NCBI GenBank assembly: GCA_900551645.1
Contig: URWP01000139.1
Span: 1 to 7,309 of the forward strand
Direction of reading: 5' to 3'
Source of the DNA: an uncultured Bacteroides sp.
Lineage (GTDB): Bacteria > Bacteroidota > Bacteroidia > Bacteroidales > Bacteroidaceae
DNA length: 7,309 nt
The translations under genes were made by a program, and so were the position numbers. Below the pieces are notes generated by a model. That model ran no database searches. It was not told the origin of the DNA and saw nothing but the letters and a program-made list of their open reading frames with translations. Shown one piece after another: positions 1 to 5,540 of the stretch; the stretch's first letter is position 1, and every line of letters starts with the position of its first letter.

Positions 1-812
1 GTCGTATGCCAGATATAGCCGTTATCGTTAGAGTTGACCACACGGTCCAAAATCTTCTCGACCGCATAGAACTGGTAGGGACGAAGTACCATCAGGCATT
101 TATCTCCCTCATGCAGCACAATGTACTTGCCGATAATTTTTCCCAGGGTACACTTGTCAAAGAAAACAGTGGCAAACTTCTCCAAGTCATTGAAAGGCAC
201 ATTGGCAGCATCCGTCCAGTTGAAGGTAAACTTATAACCGCTGTTCGGATTGTTGGCAAAATAGCGGGTATTCACTCCATTGGATATGACGAAAAGCTGG
301 ATGTAGTCAAACAGCCCATGGAACGAAGTCTTGTGGTAACGCTGAATCTGGTTGTATGCCTGTTTGAGTTCCACCCCTCTGCGTTTCAGTTCGATTTGAA
401 CCAAGGGCAAGCCATTGATGAGTATCGTTACATCATAGCGGCACTTTTTTCTTCCTTCCACTGTAATCTGATTGGAGACCTGAAATTCGTTCTGGCACCA
501 GTGGGTACGGTTCAGAAACTCTACCCACACCCGTTCACCGCTTTCCAGTTCAAGCGGATACAGGTCGCGCAGTTTTTTGGCTTTTTCAAAACGGGTACCT
601 CCTTCCAGGTAAATCAGAATCTTTTCAAACTCTGCCTCTGTAAAAGCAGAACGTCCGAAATCTTCCAGTCTTTTTTTATTGTGCTTTTCAAGCTGTCTCT
701 TGAAATTGGAATACAGGTTTTTCTCTTCATCAATCTGAACATATTCATAGCTCATTTGCTGAAGAGTAGCGATAAGTCCATTTTCGAGCGCTGCTTCACT
801 TTGTAACGGCAT
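1..812 (-). CDS. hsdR: Type I restriction enzyme R subunit (HsdR), N-terminal part, cut by window edge
   Basis: HsdR is the endonuclease and ATP-dependent DNA translocase subunit of type I restriction-modification complexes, which cut unmodified foreign DNA. The minus strand is open from ATG at 812 to the left edge (270 codons); an in-frame TGA 18 bp upstream supports this start. Visible motifs are the N-terminal PD-(D/E)XK nuclease core, with Asp127 in RYDVTILING, Glu141 and Lys143 in VQIELKRR, and the following QxxxY motif (Gln155 to Tyr159 in QIQRY). The fragment ends in GYIWHT, which in this family directly precedes the Walker A GSGKT motif of the helicase domain, so the break falls at the start of the motor. 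Full-length members have roughly 900-1000 residues; HsdM and HsdS are not in the window. It lies 35 bp after the XRE gene and is probably co-transcribed with it. A 266-codon plus-strand frame across the same DNA is antisense noise. Confidence 0.95.
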   Translation of the reverse strand, partial: MPLQSEAALENGLIATLQQMSYEYVQIDEEKNLYSNFKRQLEKHNKKRLEDFGRSAFTEAEFEKILIYLEGGTRFEKAKKLRDLYPLELESGERVWVEFLNRTHWCQNEFQVSNQITVEGRKKCRYDVTILINGLPLVQIELKRRGVELKQAYNQIQRYHKTSFHGLFDYIQLFVISNGVNTRYFANNPNSGYKFTFNWTDAANVPFNDLEKFATVFFDKCTLGKIIGKYIVLHEGDKCLMVLRPYQFYAVEKILDRVVNSNDNGYIWHT

Positions 813-847
813 ATACTGATATTCTTTATTTCATTAAACAATACGGG

Positions 848-1144
848 TTAGTTGTTGGAATCAAACTGCAAAATCCGGATGCCCAAAGCCAACTCTATTT
901 TACAGAGAGCTTCCAGGGAGAGATTCTCCCGTCCTTTAAGGATTTTGGAGATATACTGTTGGGTACAGTTCATCTTTTCCGCCAGTTCCTTTTGAGTAAT
1001 TCCCTGTTCCTTCATTCTTGAATACATGATATTAGCGACCATTTTTGAATGGATAAACCAAGGTTTTTCACCTTGCTCAACTGTTGCTGTTACATTTTTA
1101 GCGGAAAGGGTTGTTCCCTTGATTATCTTAGACGTATTTCGCAT
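848..1144 (-). CDS. XRE-family helix-turn-helix regulator
   Basis: A 98-residue protein with a Cro/C1-type DNA-binding domain over about residues 35-95. The recognition region is the helix-turn-helix at about 50-70, with QKELAEKMNCTQQYISKILKG matching the usual pattern (QxxLAxxxxxxxxxISxxExG-like spacing). The N-terminal ~30 residues are polar and not recognisable. Domains like this occur in HigA-type antitoxins, but no toxin gene is next to it: upstream is an intergenic region with a promoter and a palindrome, and downstream is hsdR after 35 bp on the same strand. The best inference is a control protein that regulates itself and the restriction operon, comparable in role to the C proteins of other restriction-modification systems. 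The 11-bp inverted repeat 11 bp upstream of the ATG is the natural candidate operator. Family assignment is secure; the role is inferred. Confidence 0.85.
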   Translation of the reverse strand: MRNTSKIIKGTTLSAKNVTATVEQGEKPWFIHSKMVANIMYSRMKEQGITQKELAEKMNCTQQYISKILKGRENLSLEALCKIELALGIRILQFDSNN

Positions 1145-1155
1145 CGTTTCCTATT

Positions 1156-1184
1156 TTTGTAGGCAGTTGCCTTCTGCCTACAAA
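1156..1184. promoter_or_regulatory. Perfect 11-bp inverted repeat, candidate operator for the XRE gene
   Basis: The arms TTTGTAGGCAG (1156-1166) and CTGCCTACAAA (1174-1184) are exact reverse complements separated by 7 bp. The right arm overlaps the TAnnTTTG-type promoter element of the XRE gene, and the left arm ends 11 bp before its ATG. A dimeric helix-turn-helix repressor bound here would cover the transcription start. In RNA the same sequence could form a hairpin in the leader, but it lacks a T tract on the minus strand, so an operator is more likely than a terminator. Confidence 0.7.
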
Positions 1185-1213
1185 GATAGTATTTTTCACT
1201 GAGAAAGCACAAC
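1181..1213 (-). promoter_or_regulatory. Bacteroidota-type promoter of the XRE-hsdR unit
   Basis: On the minus strand, TATCTTTG (1188-1181) matches the Bacteroidota -7 consensus TAnnTTTG exactly. A GTTG box (1213-1210) sits 21 bp upstream and matches three of four positions of the -33 box TTTG. The predicted transcription start falls inside the inverted repeat, about 30 nt before the XRE start codon. The -33 box is imperfect, so this is a probable promoter and not a certain one. Confidence 0.6.
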
Positions 1214-1266
1214 TGCAGGGTTGTTTTTCCTATTTGAACAGATATAGTCCCTATTCTCAGAAGTGC

Positions 1267-1740
1267 TTACTTCCTCTTGGGCAGGCGTATTTTCCGGTTG
1301 TCTGTTTCCCATTTATCCACATAATTGTTCAGGGCTTCAGAAATAACGTCTTTCAAGAGGATGCCTTCCACGAGGGAAATGTATTTCACCTTTTGGAGCA
1401 AATCCGGATCCACAATGAAAGTGGCTCGGATTTCCTGGGGCTTCTTGGCACTTTTGGCTGGCTCGCCTTTCTTGGGACGACCCACATTCTCCCTGCGTTT
1501 GGCTTCCAACTTGGACTGCATTTGCTCGGTTGCAGCCGTTTCGGTTGCTTCCTGCTTTGGAGCCACTTTCGAAGATGCTGCCTTCGGGTTTTCCTGCTTA
1601 TCATCTTGTACTGCTGGCTGCTCAACTTGTTCTGCTACTTGTTCAACAGCCTGTTCCTTAGGCTGCTCCTGTACCGATTCTGATTGATTGGCTTCACCCA
1701 TAAAGCCGTCCATCAATAAGGATAAATTTTTCTTACTCAT
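1267..1740 (-). CDS. Ribbon-helix-helix ParB-like partner of ParA
   Basis: A 157-residue protein with three parts. Residues 16-80 are low-complexity and rich in Gln, Glu, Ala and Val with repeated VEQ/AEQ units, probably disordered. Residues 80-100 are very basic and contain GRPKKG (87-92), which resembles an AT-hook core. Residues 104-144 fit a ribbon-helix-helix fold: strand IRATFIV, then helix PDLLQKVKYISLVEG, a turn, and helix LLKDVISEALNNYVDKW. The gene follows parA by 85 bp on the same strand, the order of a type Ib partition operon, in which a small RHH protein binds the centromere and stimulates ParA. Bacteroidales conjugative elements often encode such a protein after their ParA homologue. 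The 85-bp gap and the region upstream of parA carry phased 8-bp repeats that are candidate binding sites. The RHH fold is fairly clear; the partition role is inferred. Confidence 0.75.
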   Translation of the reverse strand: MSKKNLSLLMDGFMGEANQSESVQEQPKEQAVEQVAEQVEQPAVQDDKQENPKAASSKVAPKQEATETAATEQMQSKLEAKRRENVGRPKKGEPAKSAKKPQEIRATFIVDPDLLQKVKYISLVEGILLKDVISEALNNYVDKWETDNRKIRLPKRK

Positions 1741-1744
1741 ATTG

Positions 1745-1832
1745 CTTACTTTATTACTTGTTTACTTGCTGATTTACTTACTATGTTACCAGTAACCTTT
1801 GTGATTAGTCATATAGTAATATAGTTTACCTA
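1745..1832. repeat. Array A: eleven 8-bp phased repeat positions between parA and the RHH gene
   Basis: Cutting the sequence every 8 bp from 1745 gives units whose positions 2-5 read TTAC or TGAT in 8 of 11 cases, for example CTTACTTT (1745), ATTACTTG (1753), CTTACTAT (1777) and GTGATTAG (1801). The weaker units are at 1793, 1809 and 1817. The last unit, TTTACCTA (1825), overlaps the parA stop codon. A short palindrome, GTTAC-CA-GTAAC, lies at 1785-1796. The array fills the gap upstream of the RHH gene. No TAnnTTTG promoter is visible within it. Confidence 0.65.
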
Positions 1833-2590
1833 TTTTCTTCCCGACTGATTATTTCATCGGTCAGTGTACGATAGTCCGTTGCACCATTGCTTTTCGGGTC
1901 GTACTCAAAGATAGTCTGACCAGATAGCGGCATTTCGGCTATGGCGATATTCTCCCTAATTTTCATTTCAAAAACCTTCTCTCCGTATCGCTTTTCCACT
2001 ATGGAAATCACTTCCTTATTCAACTTCCGGTTATTGAACCGGGTGAAGAAGACACCACCCAACTCCAGCGTCGGGTTCACCCTGCGCTTCACTTCCCGAA
2101 CTATATCGTCCAGCATGGTCAAGCCTTTCAAGGGCAAGGCTTCAGCGGTGAGCGGTATATAGAGTTTATCCGCTGCCACCAGCGCATTGGTTGTCACGAT
2201 ACCGAGTGAGGGCGAACAGTCCATCAGGATGTAGTCATACTTCTCCTTCTGTTCATCGAGGTAGGATTTGAGGATGCCTTCCCTTGCCATCATGGTAGCC
2301 ATGTCTATTTCGGCTCTTGCCAGGTCCAGTGATGCCGGAACGAGGTCCAGGTTTTCTCGGATAGAAACGATGGGCAGCGGTTGGTCTTTGACCAGCGTAT
2401 CATAAATACTTGTTTCCGGGTCTTCGTTCTGCGTCAGCGTGAACGTGAGGTTCTGCTGTGCATCCAGGTCAATGAGCAACACACGTTTTCCTTGCAATGC
2501 GAGTGCTGCGCCTATACATGCGGTAGAGGTGGTTTTGCCGACTCCTCCTTTCTGATTACCGATTGCTATTGTCAAGTTTCTTTTCCTCAT
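1826..2590 (-). CDS. parA: ParA/Soj-family partition ATPase
   Basis: A 254-residue ATPase of the ParA/MinD family, which drives segregation of plasmids and chromosomes by forming ATP-dependent dimers on DNA. The deviant Walker A motif KGGVGKTT (residues 14-21) has both the signature Lys14 and the catalytic-site Lys19. Walker A' is LLIDLDAQQN (38-47, Asp41 and Asp43), and Walker B is YILMDCSPSLG (120-130, Asp124). There is no N-terminal helix-turn-helix extension, so it is the short form that usually works with a small RHH partner, and such a gene follows directly. In Bacteroidales conjugative transposons a homologue of this size is encoded at the start of the transfer region (TraA of the CTnDOT family), so a transfer-associated role is a real alternative to plasmid partition. 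A TAnnTTTG promoter lies inside a repeat array just upstream, suggesting autoregulation. Confidence 0.93.
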   Translation of the reverse strand: MRKRNLTIAIGNQKGGVGKTTSTACIGAALALQGKRVLLIDLDAQQNLTFTLTQNEDPETSIYDTLVKDQPLPIVSIRENLDLVPASLDLARAEIDMATMMAREGILKSYLDEQKEKYDYILMDCSPSLGIVTTNALVAADKLYIPLTAEALPLKGLTMLDDIVREVKRRVNPTLELGGVFFTRFNNRKLNKEVISIVEKRYGEKVFEMKIRENIAIAEMPLSGQTIFEYDPKSNGATDYRTLTDEIISREENR

Positions 2591-2599
2591 TACGATTGA

Positions 2600-2679
2600 G
2601 TTAGATGGTTATTTTATTACTTATTTCCCTTATTACAAATATACAAAATTACTATCTGATTATGCAATTAGTTTACCTA
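2600..2679. repeat. Array C: ten 8-bp phased repeat positions upstream of parA
   Basis: Starting at 2600 and stepping 8 bp, units include ATTACTTA (2616), ATTACAAA (2632), ATTACTAT (2648), CTGATTAT (2656) and TTTACCTA (2672). The TTAC cores at 2617, 2633, 2649 and 2673 are all separated by multiples of 8 bp. Four positions (2600, 2624, 2640, 2664) are poor matches, so this is the most degenerate of the three arrays. Its last unit, TTTACCTA, is identical to the last unit of the array between parA and the RHH gene. The predicted parA promoter lies inside it. Confidence 0.6.
2636..2668 (-). promoter_or_regulatory. Bacteroidota-type promoter of parA
   Basis: The minus strand has TATATTTG (2643-2636), an exact match to TAnnTTTG, with ATTG (2668-2665) 21 bp upstream as a three-of-four match to the TTTG box. 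Transcription would start near 2629, about 40 nt before the parA ATG. The promoter lies wholly within the phased repeat array, as expected if the RHH protein represses its own operon. Confidence 0.55.
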
Positions 2680-2888
2680 TAATATCTTAAAAATATATGC
2701 TTATATAGTATTGATATACAATAGCATACAAACAACTGAAAACACTATATTCGCTTCATGAAAGCAACTGAAAACAAGGTGAAAAACTGCATAAATATTA
2801 CTTTCTCGCTGGATGTTATCTCATATTTTATGCCAGCTTTCTCTTGCCGATTTGCCTTTGTTTCCAATGTAAAATAAAATCTTAAATA
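2680..2888. other. AT-rich intergenic spacer with a 12-bp direct repeat
   Basis: This is the rest of the 349-bp gap between parA and pcfJ. It has no credible open frame on either strand and is clearly more AT-rich than the flanking genes. CAACTGAAAACA occurs twice in the same orientation, at 2733-2744 and 2765-2776, with starts 32 bp apart. No tRNA, attachment site or promoter with both boxes was recognised in it. Confidence 0.5.
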
Positions 2889-2920
2889 CTCCGACCCACG
2901 CCTCACGGCGGAAGTCGGAG
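2889..2920 (-). terminator. Hairpin after pcfJ, possible terminator
   Basis: A bipartite perfect stem: CTCCGAC (2889-2895) pairs with GTCGGAG (2914-2920), and inside it CGCC (2899-2902) pairs with GGCG (2907-2910) around a 4-base loop. It begins 19 bp after the pcfJ stop codon in the minus direction and is followed there by AT-rich DNA (TATTTAAGATTTTATTTT), which contains T runs but no clean U tract next to the stem. It is GC-rich in an AT-rich spacer, so it is probably the end of the pcfK-pcfJ transcript, either as a terminator or as a 3'-end stabilising structure. Confidence 0.55.
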
Positions 2921-2939
2921 CGGAACATATATAAGGAAT

Positions 2940-4214
2940 TTACGCTGTCTGTTTGGCTGCGAGTATCTGATGGGCATGAGCATTGACCAGCCGGACAATC
3001 CGGTCATGGTGCGGAGTATTCGTATTGCACAGCCCTCGGCTCTGTATCACTTTCCCCTCGGTCAGTGAGAACTCAATCGTCTCGATGCGGTTCCCCTCCT
3101 TGTCATGAGCCGATAGTATCAAGCTGTCCGCCTTGGCATAGTATTCGCATTGGAAGACACAATGATGCAGGGCATTTCCCTCGGCTTGGAAGGCTTCCAA
3201 CGTATCAAGTACAGAAATTACCAGGTCTTTGTCGGTGATGGTGATGCCGAAGTAGCGTGACTTCTCCTTGTAGAACTCAGCTTCCTTCCGTTTGGCTCGC
3301 AACATCTGTTCATGGCTTCTGCGTTTCTGCTCCATTTGGTTGTGCCGGTTCATCCAATAGTCATGCTCGGCTCTGAGGTTCTGCGGACAGATATACTTAG
3401 GGTTGCAGATGTCCTTGCCACACTGCTCCAGCAAGCGGATGGTGTCTGCCCACAATCCCATGTCCGAAGGGCGGTAGTGATGCCGGGTGGCTACCTTATA
3501 CGACTGCCAGCATCGGTCAAGTTCCAAAGGTCGGTGTACAAAATAAGACACGGCATGTAAATCTTTTGACTTGAGGATGGTTTCCATCCGGCTGTCTGTC
3601 AGCACGGCTTTCATCAGTTTCATCGGGTGGCAGTCGGGCAGCTTGCCTTTCATTCCGTTGCGTTTCAATTCGGGCAGCAGCCGACAGTGCGGATAGACAT
3701 AAGTGTCTGCAATGAGCCAATGTACTTCGTTCGGTCGCTTCAAGGAGATTTCGGATGCCCAATCAAAGCAGTCCACATAATAACCCAATGTCCTTGCTCT
3801 TGCTGTTACAGCTAACTTGCCTTCGGCATTGAGCCACAGACGGCATGCTTCCCAATAGTCTGCCTCCATAGACATTCCTTTGCGGAAGGTCGTTTCCAAA
3901 CGGAATACCCGTTGCACCTGCAAATGGTCTATTACTTCAAGGGAAGAAAAGTAGCAGGCTTCCTTGATGGTACGCTTGAGGGTGTCCTTTATCTGTAAGC
4001 GAGTACCGCAATGAGGGCAGCATACCGACTTGCCTTTTCCCTTATGGTCGAAGTGCCTGCCACATTCGCCACACGTACACTTGTGTGCGGAAGTACGAAA
4101 GCAGACATGTCCTGCCACTTTCCGCACTGCCCATGTGAGCACTTTGGGACCTATAGCGGTCAGCTTCTCATTGGAAGCTGCCACCTGTTTTTCTATTTTC
4201 GTTCTTGCCTTCAT
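2940..4214 (-). CDS. PcfJ-family protein of a mobile element
   Basis: A 424-residue protein assigned to the PcfJ family, named from the conjugative plasmid pCF10 and common in Bacteroidales conjugative elements; its biochemical function is not established. Near the N-terminus a zinc-ribbon-like cluster is visible, CTCGEC (Cys46, 48, 51) with CCPHC (Cys65, 66, 69), consistent with nucleic-acid binding. The C-terminal part has the conserved block that I recognise as PcfJ: GNALHHCV (from residue 346), followed by the pattern YAKADSLIL, IETIEFSLTEGKVIQSRGLCN. A basic, coiled-coil-like stretch lies at about residues 290-320 (MNRHNQMEQKRRSHEQMLRA). The start ATG overlaps the stop of the PcfK gene as ATGA, so the two are probably translationally coupled and act together. 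Start choice rests on that overlap. Confidence 0.85.
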   Translation of the reverse strand: MKARTKIEKQVAASNEKLTAIGPKVLTWAVRKVAGHVCFRTSAHKCTCGECGRHFDHKGKGKSVCCPHCGTRLQIKDTLKRTIKEACYFSSLEVIDHLQVQRVFRLETTFRKGMSMEADYWEACRLWLNAEGKLAVTARARTLGYYVDCFDWASEISLKRPNEVHWLIADTYVYPHCRLLPELKRNGMKGKLPDCHPMKLMKAVLTDSRMETILKSKDLHAVSYFVHRPLELDRCWQSYKVATRHHYRPSDMGLWADTIRLLEQCGKDICNPKYICPQNLRAEHDYWMNRHNQMEQKRRSHEQMLRAKRKEAEFYKEKSRYFGITITDKDLVISVLDTLEAFQAEGNALHHCVFQCEYYAKADSLILSAHDKEGNRIETIEFSLTEGKVIQSRGLCNTNTPHHDRIVRLVNAHAHQILAAKQTA

Positions 4215-4642
4215 AGTTCCATGCCTTGAAAGAGTGAGAGTTCTTGAATGGGTTTGGGTTGCGGTTTGGCTGCCTTGGGTCGGCTGTTGCGCTGCTGCAG
4301 TTTCCGCATTTCCTCCTCCTGGTATCGTTTAAGGGCGATGGCTCGCTGTTCTGCCTTTTCCTCCTCGGTCAGTTCAATGTGATGATTCACTACCACATTG
4401 CAGTCCATCGGCTTACCGATTTCCAAATCGGGTTCATCAATCGCATGGACTGCCATGGCAAACACCTCCATGTCGCTGAAACCGCAGCAGCCGGATTGCT
4501 GTACGGCATGGAAGATATAGTTGACCACATCGTCAATGGTGCGTGTGGTGGTTGCATACTTGGCACGGAAGAGTTCATCTTCCTTGGCTCGGTTATCAAG
4601 ATAGTTCTTGATGAGTTCCTTGAAATGGTCAGTTCCTTTCAT
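4211..4642 (-). CDS. PcfK-family protein of a mobile element
   Basis: A 143-residue protein resembling the PcfK-like family, which is regularly encoded directly before PcfJ in conjugative elements of Firmicutes and Bacteroidota. Recognisable features are the N-terminal helix FKELIKNYLDNRAKEDELFRAKYA, the middle segment TIDDVVNYIFHAVQQSGCCGFSDMEVFAMAVHAIDE, and a charged C-terminal helix (EEEKAEQRAIALKRYQEEEMRKLQQR) ending in a Pro/Lys-rich tail. No catalytic motif is visible and the family function is unknown. Its stop codon overlaps the PcfJ start (ATGA), and it follows the unknown ~100-residue gene by 46 bp, so these three genes likely form one transcript. The PcfJ neighbour is what makes the assignment strong. 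Confidence 0.83.
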   Translation of the reverse strand: MKGTDHFKELIKNYLDNRAKEDELFRAKYATTTRTIDDVVNYIFHAVQQSGCCGFSDMEVFAMAVHAIDEPDLEIGKPMDCNVVVNHHIELTEEEKAEQRAIALKRYQEEEMRKLQQRNSRPKAAKPQPKPIQELSLFQGMEL

Positions 4643-4688
4643 ATGTTCCTAATGTTTAAGCGTAAATAATCAGAGGTTACTCCGTGAA

Positions 4689-4991
4689 TCAGATGGAAAG
4701 CAGTTCCAGCAGTTTCTGCAGTGGAATTGAGTTGATGTCCGACTTGAGGAAGTGAACTATCCATTCCGGCTCTTCAAAAAGCGGGTGCATGGGTTCCACA
4801 CTGAAATCGTCCCCGGTGGAATAGCAGTCAATGAGCGCGAAGTTGTTGCCGTCCTTGCGGATGTGTGCATAGAAAGGAGGCATACCGCAAAAGCACTTGC
4901 GGAGACTCTCTCTGTCCCACTGCAGGGTGAGTTCGTAAACACTGCCCTTGTAGAGCATCTTTTCTTTTCGGTCTTTAAGTTTGTATGCCAT
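4689..4991 (-). CDS. Hypothetical protein, about 100 residues
   Basis: I do not recognise this family. From ATG at 4991 it encodes 100 residues, beginning MAYKLKDRKEKMLYKG, with a likely mixed alpha/beta fold (VYELTLQWD, FYAHIRKDGNNFALIDCYS) and an acidic middle containing a proline-rich loop (EPMHPLFEEPEWIVHFLKSD). There is no signal peptide or membrane segment. The same frame is open upstream to an ATG at 5129, but that 46-residue extension is rich in Pro, Arg, Lys and Ser, is unlike the rest of the protein and covers a hairpin-rich stretch, so I prefer 4991. An internal start at 4955 (MLYKGSVYEL) cannot be excluded. It is the first gene of the pcfK-pcfJ block, so a role in the same mobile-element function is plausible but unproven. 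Confidence 0.7.
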   Translation of the reverse strand: MAYKLKDRKEKMLYKGSVYELTLQWDRESLRKCFCGMPPFYAHIRKDGNNFALIDCYSTGDDFSVEPMHPLFEEPEWIVHFLKSDINSIPLQKLLELLSI

Positions 4992-5257
4992 AGCTGAACT
5001 AATTTTTTCCCTTTGGTTTGAAGCCTTACGGCTTCTCACTCCCGGGTGATTTTTACGATGCCTCTTCTCACGGAGGGTGTAAGGGACGGAAGGCAAATGT
5101 GGCAAGGGGAAAGTGGACGGAATACCCAATTTGGCACAAATTGTGGAAGGTTGCCGGCTGCTTTCCTTGCAGCCAAGCGTAGCGCCATTTGACGCCGTAC
5201 CGACCCTTCATACCTTTGTATCGGAAATTTCATCGGGAGTGCGGATGCAGTGAAAAG
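4992..5257 (-). other. Gene-poor, hairpin-rich leader region, possibly a structured RNA
   Basis: This stretch lies between a strong terminator and the ~100-residue gene. It contains three perfect small stem-loops: GAAGCC-TTAC-GGCTTC (5020-5035; on the minus strand the loop reads GTAA, a GNRA tetraloop), AATTTG-GCA-CAAATT (5128-5142) and GGCTGC-(7 nt)-GCAGCC (5156-5174). All three minus-strand frames are open over 5070-5129, and two of them over most of the region: an 81-codon frame 5281-5036 and a 47-codon frame 5211-5068 starting MKGRYGVKWRYAW. Neither shows a recognised domain, and the longer one begins inside the terminator hairpin. I call the region non-coding leader or structured RNA with low confidence; a small protein gene remains possible. 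Confidence 0.35.
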
Positions 5258-5288
5258 AAAAAATCCCCATGCACCATGCACAGGGATT
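5258..5288 (-). terminator. Intrinsic terminator after the Hc1-like gene
   Basis: On the minus strand AATCCC pairs with GGGATT, continued by two G-T wobble pairs and TGCA with TGCA around a 3-base loop, and is followed at once by six T residues (5263-5258). It starts 27 bp after the Hc1-like stop codon. It is the clearest intrinsic terminator in the window and separates the zinc-ribbon/lipoprotein/Hc1 block from the pcfK-pcfJ block. Confidence 0.85.
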
Positions 5289-5315
5289 CCTTCAAGCTAT
5301 GACCAGGAACATCGG

Positions 5316-5504
5316 TCATGAACAGCTGTTTTCTTTGGAAAGTTCCAGCGAGCGTTTCCGAAACTCTTTCAGCAGAGGTTGGATTTCCAGAGAGGTACGG
5401 CGGGCACGTAAGCCAGCCGCCTTGTTTCCATTCTGTACTTGCAAGGCTGCATCCTTCAGGAAGGACTGCATCTTGTTTTCCAGCAGTTCGGTCAATTCAT
5501 TCAT
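5316..5504 (-). CDS. Histone H1-like (Hc1-type) small DNA-binding protein
   Basis: A 62-residue basic protein resembling the short histone H1-like Hc1 family that many Bacteroidota encode. The recognisable core is NGNKAAGLRARRTSLEI followed by LLKEFRKRSLE, covering about residues 25-54, after an N-terminal helix NELTELLENKMQSFLKDAALQV. Proteins of this family bind DNA without strong sequence preference and are thought to organise the nucleoid. Unlike the chlamydial Hc1 it has no long lysine/alanine-rich tail and ends SKENSCS. It is the last gene of its block: 36 bp after the lipoprotein gene and 27 bp before an intrinsic terminator. A copy on a mobile element may help package or silence incoming DNA, which is inference. 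Family call from the core motif only. Confidence 0.75.
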   Translation of the reverse strand: MNELTELLENKMQSFLKDAALQVQNGNKAAGLRARRTSLEIQPLLKEFRKRSLELSKENSCS

Positions 5505-5540
5505 AAAGGTGTCTATTTGAGTGATACATGATAGTATAGG

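Noticed and set aside
6..806. Long plus-strand open frame of 266 codons
   Set aside because: It is antisense to the HsdR gene, shows no domain, and the minus-strand translation has clear catalytic motifs.
1199..1260. Inverted repeat CTGAGAA (1199-1205) and TTCTCAG (1254-1260)
   Set aside because: Only 7 bp with 48 bp between the arms; expected by chance in a region of this size.
1234..1687. Two plus-strand frames, one very rich in Cys and Ser and one with hydrophobic runs
   Set aside because: Both mirror the Gln/Glu/Ala-rich repeats and RHH domain of the minus-strand gene; their odd composition is a by-product of the opposite strand.
1745..1832. Phased repeats considered as a CRISPR array or as simple AT-rich microsatellite
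   Set aside because: Units are 8 bp with no unique spacers, so not CRISPR; conserved positions 2-5 with variable flanks and repeated unit order across three sites are not a slippage microsatellite.
1906..1913. TAnnTTTG match on the minus strand inside the 3' part of parA, possible promoter for the RHH gene
   Set aside because: No TTTG-like box at the right distance, and the bases are explained by parA coding sequence.
4992..5129. 46-residue N-terminal extension of the ~100-residue protein from ATG 5129
   Set aside because: The extension is rich in Pro, Arg, Lys and Ser, does not resemble the rest of the protein, and overlaps two other open frames and a hairpin; the start at 4991 is more likely.
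5036..5281. 81-codon minus-strand frame beginning MHGAWGFFLFTASALP
   Set aside because: Its first codons lie inside the intrinsic terminator hairpin, and it has no recognisable domain. A shorter internal start at MKFPIQRYEG cannot be fully excluded.
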